In this document: positions 55,633-64,000 of the stretch, piece by piece
How positions within the stretch are numbered: the stretch's first letter is position 1
Layout of the letters: each line of letters begins with the position of its first letter
Origin: Artemisia argyi
Lineage: Eukaryota > Streptophyta > Magnoliopsida > Asterales > Asteraceae
Direction of reading: 5' to 3'
DNA length: 64,000 nt
Assembly: GCA_030686995.1 (NCBI GenBank)
Contig: CM060680.1
Location: 197,457,322-197,521,321 of the forward strand
Translations under genes and position numbers: made by a program
Notes under the pieces: generated by a model
Told to the model about the DNA's origin: nothing
Databases searched by the model: none
The model's input: only the letters and a program-made list of their open reading frames with translations

Positions 55633-58600
55633 ATGAGTGAGGTTTTTGAAGGATACGAGCGGCAGTATTGCGAGCTGTCGACCAATTTGTCGAGGAAATG
55701 TGGTGCCGCTGCTTCTGTTATTGATGGAGGTATGAGATAATTTTGAACGCAAGTTTACTGTCTTATGTTCTCAGTATGATTTCTTTCGGTTGTGATTGTG
55801 TTTAATTATGAATATGCTAATCAAGAGGTTATCATTTCTTTGTTTTAATTAATGTCCGTAATATGTTATGCATGTATAACAAAGTTAAAATCTGAGTAGC
55901 AAGTTTGAGCTGAGATTTGAAGAGAATGTCTTGTTTTCACTTGATCGTGATTAAGAGTTCATTTTATAGGTCGTACTCGGGGGATGTAACAGTTGATTGT
56001 AGAAACATCCTTAAGAGTTCATTTTCTTGGAAACCAGAATTTTTAATGTGTAATGTAGCTATGGGCACAACTGTAACATTGAGTGACATTTGTAGCGGTT
56101 CAATCAGTGGGAATTGGGAAGTCACTTTATAATTGCAAACGGATTTGACAAATTTTGTACCTATGGTTAGTTGGTTGCTGTATATCTGTCAGCACTTTAC
56201 GAATACTTGTCATTGACAGTGTTCCACAAGATGTACCTCAATCTGCAAATAAAGCGTTAAGTTAACACCTTTTGGTCCAGTTCCACCTAGTGGTCCTACT
56301 GCTGAATCTGATTTAGCTTCTTAGTCTACTTAAAGGCTTTTCAGCTTTCAGCTATGTTAAGCAGGATTAAATAGGGTCGTCAAGAAGCTCATTTTTTCTT
56401 GATAATTGTGTATGCTGGTTATGTTTCTGGGTTGTATCTATAGATGTTCATTACTATAGGGATCCATTATACTATATCAAATAATCAACATCATGTTAGT
56501 ATATCAACATAGTTGCACATAAGATAAAAATAACAACACGGATATTGGAATTTGGAAGCTCCACTTAACATCTGATTAGAAGATGTAATCACAAGAAGGT
56601 CCTAAGGCCACATTAGTGTTTCCTAAAAACTCGTCTTAAGGTTACATTTGACTAATGATTAAGCTCTTCCATAAAGTTTTGTGGTTGCAGTTAGTTTCAC
56701 TGTTTTTTTTTTCTTTTCTTTTTTTTTTTTTTTTTTTTTTTTTTCCCTTCTGGTTAGCCTTCTTTGTGAAGTCCTACGTATTAGTCATAAGTTTTGATTT
56801 GGGAATGCCAAGCTTGGGTGTATAATTGTGCACATGTTGTTCATTGCTCACTTGCTATTATTCCACAAATGGACTGCTGTAATGTGTAAAAAAAATGCAC
56901 TGCTGTAATCTATGTTATACTGCCTATATGGAAATTGATATTTTATTGCACCAACATGATATGCAGGTCAAAAACACAAAGAGATTATAGAATTACAATC
57001 TGGATTAGACGAGGCTGATGTTCTGGTAATGAATATACCTCTATCTTTGTTTTTATGCAACTTCCTGCAGTTCCGGTATATAATATACACAAGAAAACTT
57101 GTTTCAGATAAGGAAAATGGATCTTGAGGCAAGAAGTTTGCAGCCAAGTGTGAAGGCAATGCTGCTTGCCAAGCTTCGAGAATACAAATCTGATTTGACT
57201 AAATTGAAAAGGGAAGTTAAAAAACTTGCTTCAGCTAAATCCACCGCACACGAAGAGTTGCTGGAGTCTGGAATGGCCGATGCCCATATGGTAAATCCAC
57301 ATTTACATTGCAAAATGGGCAGGCTGGGTAATGTGTCAAAATGGGCTCATTTGGTTGACCTACAAACATTTCGTACATTATCTTATCAATAGTTAATGCG
57401 TTTATATATGATTAAAAAACTACGTTATCTCAATAGCAATCTAGTTTCTTTTAAAATGAAACAATATAGGAGTTTATAACTTGTAAGCAAAAAAAATAGG
57501 CTTTGGGTGACTTTCAATGTGTTTGATCTGATTCATTTTAGCTAATTTTTGCTTGATATGACCCCTTGTAATAAAACCATTACATAACACAAATCTACCC
57601 ACTTATTAGTTAAGGGATCGAAATTGCCACCTCTATTTTTCCCTGGCTCCTTTGATGTTTTTGTCATTTGAATTAAGTCACATGCATGCCTTTCATATAT
57701 AGTATTTTCACAAGGTTCATGACTGCATTTTTTGCTTTGTTCTCTTATATTTTGTGTTCTGTCTTAAGAACTCTTTTGCCCCCGTAGGCTCTAATCTCAT
57801 TTGATATTCTAAGAATTTACATCTAGGTATTTGATGCTTAATAGGCAGTGAGATCTGCTTTTATTTGTGTGTGTGTGTGTGTCAAAATGATGCTGCGTTA
57901 ATGTTAATGTTAAAAAAGAAAGATTCTCTAATGGAAGGCAGATTAATGAAATTTTCAGCACATTATGTGTCCTATAAAGTATATGTGGTGCAGCAAATTT
58001 TCACTAATGGATGATCTACAGGCTTCTGCAGGTCAACGAGAAAGACTGGAAATGTCAACTGAGAGGCTAAATCAGTCTAGTGAGAGAATTAAGGAAAGCA
58101 AGAGAGCTGTGTTTGAAACGGAGGAGCTTGGCGTCTCAATTCTTCAAGATTTGCATCAACAAAGAGAAACTCTCCTTAATTCCCATGCTAAGGTACTTTA
58201 CAGCTGCACATTTCCTCCTATTTTGTGGCATTGAAAAGGGTGTCAATTTAGGAATGTTATTGCATCAAATGGACTATACGGACTCGCACACACTTGTAAG
58301 GATAGGTATAGATTTTGAACATGAGCTTGAAATATACTTGTTTACAGATAATTGAATAAAGAAAAACTATAAGTTGAGGTATCTAGCATAGTTCTGTTGA
58401 ACACATTCTGCTAAACAAAAAACACAAGCCTTATCAAACAAGACCATAGCTTATGCTTGTCTAGTTCGGTTTTTTCCACCTTGGTAACATGGGTTCTTTA
58501 TATTGGTTGATGAGCCTATCTCATTTGTTAACTCAATGGAGATATTGGTTTTAAACATCTATCTTACTTTATATTACCCAAGTCAAAATACTCATTCTGT

Positions 58601-58899
58601 TAACATCAAGTCTTGAAGCCAAGTCATTAAGAGACTCTTAGCGCCAATTGATATATCTATTAACTTTCAGTGAGATAAGAAACTTTTTGCATATGGTTTG
58701 AGTACCTAACTGATTCTTGTAACGCATCATGTACTTGTTTTGGCAGCTTCATGGTGTAGATGATGCGATTGACAAGAGCAAGAAAGTGTTAACATCAATG
58801 TCAAGAAGGATGTCAAAGAACAAGTGGATCCTTGGTTCTGTCATTGGAGCCCTTGTGCTTGCTATCATCTTCATCTTGTGGTTCAAGCTTACTCATTAA
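55633..58899 (+). CDS. VTI12: VTI12-like Qb-SNARE (vesicle transport v-SNARE), five exons
   Basis: Exons 55633-55729, 56967-57025, 57108-57290, 58022-58192, 58747-58899, all GT-AG and in phase, give 220 residues (Arabidopsis VTI12 is about 222). The start EVFEGYERQYCELS is the N-terminal Habc part, followed by IRKMDLEARSLQPSVKAM and LREYKSDLTKLKREVKKL. The SNARE helix spans about residues 130-190 (ETEELGVSILQDLHQQRETL, then LHGVDDAIDKSKKVL), with glutamines in the central layer as in Qb-SNAREs. The C-terminus has one tail-anchor helix (VIGALVLAIIFILWF) and ends KLTH. VTI1 proteins pair with syntaxins at the trans-Golgi, prevacuolar compartment and vacuole. The N-terminus favours VTI12 over VTI11. 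Intact, probably expressed. Confidence 0.96.
57305..57640. mobile_element. MITE-like element in intron 3 of the VTI12-like gene
   Basis: Within 57291-58021, from GCAAAATGGGCAGGCTGGG to GGGATCGAAATTGCCACCTC. The arrangement (GGGT/GGGC words at the left, TCGAAATTGCCACC at the right) resembles the intron insertion at 24932-25168. Ends are not resolved. Confidence 0.45.
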
Positions 58900-60415
58900 C
58901 AAATCACATTTGAACATATTCACTATATTCAGTGTACATATGTTGTTATGAACCCTGTGTTTGGAAAGTTAGACATCATCTCTTGTTTGAAGCTTTGTTG
59001 TAAGATTAATTTCAAGTTTGATTTCTTCTTTTTGCTATTTGCCACCATTCTTCATCTTCTCATTTGAACATTGGGCGAGCTTACGCAAACTAATTGGCGC
59101 ATATATGATGCGGGTATATTTCTTTCACTTATACCAAATATGTAGTAATTTTTAACATGGTTGGTAGTGTACAAATAACCTTATTATCAGAATGCACCCA
59201 CCACTTGTTTCTTCCTAAAATATTGGCTCAAAGGGACGGCCGGTGACAGCATACTGTAATTTTCCAGGCTCAATTTTGGTCTAAATTGTTCAGCTCATGG
59301 AGTTGATCCTTTGTCCCATTTTTGTGGGCTGTGGGGTGCATATTCTCATTATCTTTATCATCTTATAGATTGCTCACTAGGATCGCGGCTAGAGACACAT
59401 TCTATGAAATTGTATCAGCTCAGCAGACAGCATACGGTGCAGTTATCAAAACTGTATTGTCATATGAGATCATTATCTTCTCCTTCAAGCACTCTGTCCA
59501 TTCCAAATTTTCGATGCATGATTAGCACTTACATCAGACACCACAATGCATTACACACTCTTCATAGGAATAACCTTAAGGGCAGTCAGAGTGGTAAAAA
59601 GCTTGGGAGTCCGAGTAACAGTTCTCAAGTTCATATCTAGCTAGCTACAAAAAGCTATTCGGTCTATAAGCTACAATTAAGGAGAACTAATGATTTATTC
59701 GAATCATGAGTGTTACAAAGTAGTCTACAGAGTCGGAAAATTACATGCCAACCGAGTCACTCTTTCATAAGAATAAAAGCATTCTCAAAGCCAGTGTCCT
59801 AGTTACAAATTTACTTGGTGGCAACATATTTTATAAAGTTCATATTGACATAAGGCTAATTAGAGCACTCGGTACGGTGACCCTTAAATATCAATGTCAT
59901 CCACTTCATGTCAGGACACTAACAATAACATCGAATCCCCACATTTCACTTGTACTTATAACACTGAAAAGTGGATTTACCAGAACATACACTTAAAAGA
60001 AGTGTTGTCCGGCCAATAACGGCGAGTTAGGGTGCGAGATGACGTTTGATGTCATCAAATAACACTGATGATGACATGCTAATAGCGTATGCTCCACACT
60101 CAATTTTGAAATACACATAGTTTGATCTTGATAAAAAAATATGCCACACTTAGGAATGATCGCTTTATGAGACCGAGGCCGTTGATTTTATAATTTTATT
60201 GAGTATTAGAATCACATAATTTTTACAAAATAAAATCAACCAAATCATGTGTTATGTTACTACGTGTATTTTCTCTTTCTTTTATAAGAAATGCTACAAC
60301 CACACAATTTTTACAAAAAGTCTTTCACACAATGATATGACAAATGTGATGAACCAATCACGTTGTACTACAACTTCTCTTTCTTATTTTCACAATCCGT
60401 ATTTCATTGCTACAT

Positions 60416-60417
<2 letters not shown>
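58900..60417. other. 3' flank of the VTI12-like gene, no further gene recognised
   Basis: Contains the 3'UTR. Open frames at 59311-59640 (109 codons) and 59745-59996 have ordinary codon-like composition but no motif I recognise and no supporting splice or start context, so they are not called. Confidence 0.4.
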
Positions 60418-60463
<46 letters not shown>

Positions 60464-62290
60464 CTTTTTTTTTTGAACAGCGGGATTATATTAAAAAGAA
60501 GCTAGCGAGAAGCTATACTAAAAGAAAAACATCAAAAAGCGTTTAGCGGATCATTTAACCAAGCAACCTTACCGACATTGAAATCTCTACACCTATTATT
60601 CACCCAAAAGAAAGTATGGGAAACAATATCATCAAAAATCATGTCTTTTCGAGGTTTCTTCAAGGAGAAAAGAGACGAGTTCCTGAACTTCCAAATATGC
60701 CACCACATGGAGATAAAAGTGGCTTCCAAAATTCTTTTTTGTGGACTAGAGAGATTTAGACCGTTGAACCATAATTCCCATGAAGAGGGGTCACCAAATC
60801 TAGGGATGTGAATGTTCCACCAACGACCAATCAAGCTAGCTAAGTCCACTGACATCGAGCAGTCGAAAAAAAGATGATTACGGTTTTCAATAGCAGCCCC
60901 ACAGTTCGGACACAAAACACAGTCGATATCAATGCCTCTATTATAAAGGTTGGTCCTGGTAGGGAGTCTATCAAGCAACATGCGCCAAAAAAATATATTA
61001 AGCTTAATAGGAAGAACCTTGGACCATCTAGAGTGAGAGGGGGAAACCACAAGGACATGTTTGTCAATCTCTTCTCTAGCCGATTTAACCGAAAACTCAC
61101 CAAGCCCATGAAGAGTCCAAGACCAACGATCACTAGTCGTGGATAGAGAAACCGAAGAAATAATCTGCTCAAGTTCTAAGAGTTGGGAATTCTCAATACC
61201 TGATCGAGGAGATCTTCTAAAAGAAGAAACAACATTAGACATTTGAAATTTAGATGCTACAGAAACGTCTTTTTGAAGCTCCAGATTAAACAACCGTTTA
61301 AATTTCTCCTTGAAACAAACATCGCCATACCACCTGTCATGCCAAAATCTCGTAGAGCTACTGTTCCCGATCACTAATTTACAGAAGCTCATCAAATCTA
61401 CTCCCTTAACCTTAAGCTTGTTAATGGCTTTAAGGATCCCTATCCATATCGAGTTCCTGAACCGCGACGAGGAGAGATTGTCGAGAGCACCAGAGTTACC
61501 ATGAATCGACTTGATGACTCTAATCCATAGACTTGAAGAAGAAGATAAGAACCTCCAAATCCATTTGAAAATCAACGCTAGGTTAAGGGCATATAAACTG
61601 TTAACTCCAAGACCTCCTTGATCTTTATGAGCCAGAACTTTATTCCAACAAACCCAAGTGATTTTGTGATCATCTTGATCCGCGCCCAAAAAGAATTTAT
61701 TACGCATCTTTTCTAACTGAGAAATTATACCATCAGGAGCTTTAAACAAAGACATCTAATATGTCCGAATGGCTCCTAGAACAGATTTTAAAAGGGTGAG
61801 CCTGCCCCCGACAGAAAGGGTTTTAGCTTTCCAAGTGGAAAGCTTATTCGAAATCTTTTTGACCACGTCACTCCAGGAATTCAAACGCAACATATTAGCA
61901 CCAACCTTGACACCCAGGTATGTAAAAGGAAGATTGTTACCTAAGCAGCCAAAACTTTCAGCCATATGTTGGACATCAGCAAGGCAAACACCCACACCAT
62001 ATATGCTGCTTTTATGAATGTTCACTTTCAACCCCGAAGTAAGAAAAAAGCAATGTAACATCATCATGAGAACATTAACATTAGATCGAGACCACTTACC
62101 AATAAACATAGCATCATCGGCATAAAATAAATGAGAGATAGGCACCATATTTTCTTTTCCAACAAAAATCGGATCAAACATACCTCTATCAATAAGCCTT
62201 TGGAAGGACACGTGAAGACTCTCCATGACGAGGATAAAAAGGAAGGGAGAGAGGGGATCTCCTTGCCTTATGTGACATTTCAAAATTTTC
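60418..62290 (-). mobile_element. 5'-truncated L1-type LINE, reverse transcriptase pseudogene
   Basis: Minus strand. Begins inside the reverse transcriptase domain (IRQGDPLSPFLFILVMESLH at ~62275, then SHLFYADDAMFIGKW with the catalytic ADD triplet, and PFTYLGVKVG), continues through LSVGGRLTLLKSVLG, and after a TAG at 61758-61756 runs on as MSLFKAPDGI to a zf-RVT domain (LPIKLNIFFWRMLLDRLPTR, CVLCPNCGAAIENRNHLFFDC-type cysteines) and a TAA/TGA end near 60532. The poly(A) tail is the 55-base T-run at 60418-60475. N-terminal endonuclease and ORF1 are missing, and the stop makes it non-functional. No clean target duplication was found. Confidence 0.92.
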
Positions 62291-63409
62291 ATGTCACTAA
62301 TTTTAATATTTTATTATTTAACTATTTTTTTATAATTAACTTCGTCGGAAGTTATCCGCGTACGTCATGATTCGTTCAATTTATTCAACCACTACTATAC
62401 TATGTCTACTCTACACTTTTTATGCATTTTTGTTTCCTTACAATCCTATTTTAAAAGTCAATTTTCAATTTTTCCATTTATATGTAAACCTTGTACCTTT
62501 TAAGTTTTACGCGATTTAAATTTATGTTTTAAAGTTTTAACAACGTGAACCAACCCATGACTATGTTAATTTGACATATTTTAAGCAATTTTAACCTACT
62601 TTAATGTTTACAAGTGAGTTTGATACTTGTCGTGTCATTTTTATAGTTTATGTCACTTTTATCAAAAACCAGTGTCACCAAACGCGTTTTCAACTCACGG
62701 TTTCAGTTTTAACGATGTTTAAACACTCCGATAAACCCATGAATCATCTTAAATACTTAAATAGGTTATGATAACATGTTTTAACATTTTTAAAAGTTTT
62801 GAATTTTATAAGTACCCGGTTTTACGTTACGCGTCTTAAAAACTCTACATTTTAATTACCGGGATCAAAACTACATCTATAACACATCTATAACCAAATT
62901 AATACACAAAATTACCCACTCACTCCTTTGTTTACCTAGGTGGCTGATTTTGGTGATGTTTTTCTTACACATTACACACATTTTTGACACCTATATTTCC
63001 ACTAAACTTATACCATCAACAAAACCATCTTTTTACAATTACCACCATTTTTACATGCAAAAACCACTACTTTTCTCTCATCCCCTCTCCAAAAACGACC
63101 CAAAACAGATTCAAGTAACCCATTTCATTCAAAATTTCACTAAATTATTCATAATAAATTAAAGATCTTGAAGCCCTAGTCTTGTTCTTGATTTATTACA
63201 CTCAAACAACACATAAATCTCATCAAATCTTAGGTTTTCTTGGAAGTTCTTAGCAAGAGTTTATTCAAGGGTTTTAAGGTGTTCAAGGTCTGATATTTTA
63301 AGGTATTATCAAGGGTAAAGCAAGGTGAAAAATTTGGGTAAAAGATTGAAAGAAAATGGTGCAAGAGTTATTGGTAAAATCATAGGTTTTGTGGTCCATT
63401 GTTCTTGAT
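62291..63409. other. Gene-free AT-rich DNA
   Basis: Unrelated to the LINE. Wording such as ACTTCGTCGGAAGTTATCCG and CCGGTTTTACGTTACGCGTC resembles LTR sequence but no TG/CA ends or duplication were found. Confidence 0.35.
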
Positions 63410-64000
63410 TTTCTTTTTTTTTGGGTAAAGGGGAGTAATCCTGCACCCTGGTAAATATATTAAAATCCAAACGTTTAAGTACAAATGGAATGTGGCTGAA
63501 GTACCACATTAACCTCAAGCTTAAACAGCTTGATAATCAAAAGCCTATAGCCTATGACATGCCAAAAGCTCAAAACAACTTCTAGAATCAAAAAATGAAC
63601 CTAGAAAAGAACTAAGCAAAACAAGCTAACCAACTGCTGCCGTGTATGATGGACCACCATCATTATTGGAGTGAGGAAATAAGTTAGCCGATTCATCAAA
63701 CTCGTTAGCAACAAAATCTTCATCACCACCTTCATCAGTAGCCAAAGCAGCATATGGATTTGACATAATTATATCGCTTTCCTTAGAGGATAAACCTTTA
63801 GATTTCAACATAGATGACGATGTAGGCACATTATTCCTATTAGTAACTCTCTTGTTTGGCTCATTGGTAGTCTTCTTAGGCTCATACCTAAGGTTTGGTT
63901 TGACTGAGATACCAACCTGGGTCACGTTACTAGAGTGGGCTTTACCCTTCTTCTTCTTATGATTTACCTTTTGGAAACCATCATTAGGAGGCTCTGCCGG
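63410..64000 (-). mobile_element. 3' end of a LINE-like ORF1 with poly(A), continuing beyond the window
   Basis: The minus strand is open from the window edge to the stop at 63626, giving the acidic C-terminus of a plant LINE ORF1 (gag-like) protein: MSNPYAALATDEGGDEDF, then DESANLFPHSNNDG. About 210 bp of 3'UTR follow and end CAGGGTGCAGGATTACTCCCC, TTTACCC and an A-run (63413-63421 on the plus strand as T). ORF2 is therefore missing between ORF1 and the tail. The same 3' tail is found at 54200-54262. Confidence 0.72.

Noticed and set aside
59311..59640. 109-codon open frame downstream of the VTI12-like gene
   Set aside because: No recognisable domain, splice partner or homology by eye; may be chance.

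Overview
This 64 kb window is plant nuclear DNA. The signs are AT-rich sequence, multi-exon genes with GT-AG introns, many transposable-element families, and two recognisable host genes: an OSCA/CSC1-like channel and a VTI12-like SNARE. Style of the LTR elements (LTRs opening TGTAACACCC) and of the ULP1-carrying Mutator-like element suggests a core eudicot, plausibly Asteraceae; that is inference only. There is no CRISPR array, operon or complete RNA gene.

Layout. 1-571: end of an LTR (5-bp target GATAT follows) inserted in the element that comes next. 572-15590: right-hand ~15 kb of a giant Mutator-like element (MULE). It carries two tandem ULP1-type cysteine protease genes on + (A, 663-5579, apparently open; B, about 6453-10805, with an in-frame TAG) and, convergently on -, a five-exon FAR1/MULE transposase (15230-11431, also with an in-frame TAG). 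Its right terminal inverted repeat ends at 15590. 15591-19976: unique-looking DNA with a small GRF-type zinc-finger gene (17455-17910) and a MITE. 19987-23505: a complete 3.5 kb foldback element with a perfect 10-bp target-site duplication and the same terminal sequence as the MULE. 23745-27768 (-): a ten-exon OSCA2/RXW8-like channel gene. 28450-37256: a transposon graveyard (SINE, putative solo LTR, RTE LINE, two hAT-type miniature elements with perfect 8-bp TSDs, a nested Stowaway-like MITE, a small foldback element). 37267-47482: a complete, very young LTR retrotransposon in minus orientation, with 3.57 kb LTRs, a 3.07 kb non-coding interior and an antisense 5S-rRNA-like segment in each LTR. 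47488-55000: mostly gene-free DNA with small repeats. 55633-58899 (+): VTI12-like SNARE gene with a 5'UTR intron. 60418-64000: LINE fragments on -.

The most unusual signal is a 14-bp dyad, TATCAC-NN-GTGATA (half-site ATCAC, constant 2-bp spacer, variable centre). It recurs in almost every intron and intergenic stretch of the MULE, is absent from the exons I read, and has been amplified into a ~1.65 kb array in the foldback element that shares the MULE's termini. This looks like a transposon-specific binding-site system. The closest known precedent is VANC, the anti-silencing protein of Arabidopsis VANDAL MULEs, which recognises short motifs dispersed and amplified in the non-coding parts of its own family. 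The motif and binding partner here would be different, and the function is inference. In ULP1-A the dyad-bearing introns have been duplicated together with 18-23-codon coiled-coil exons.
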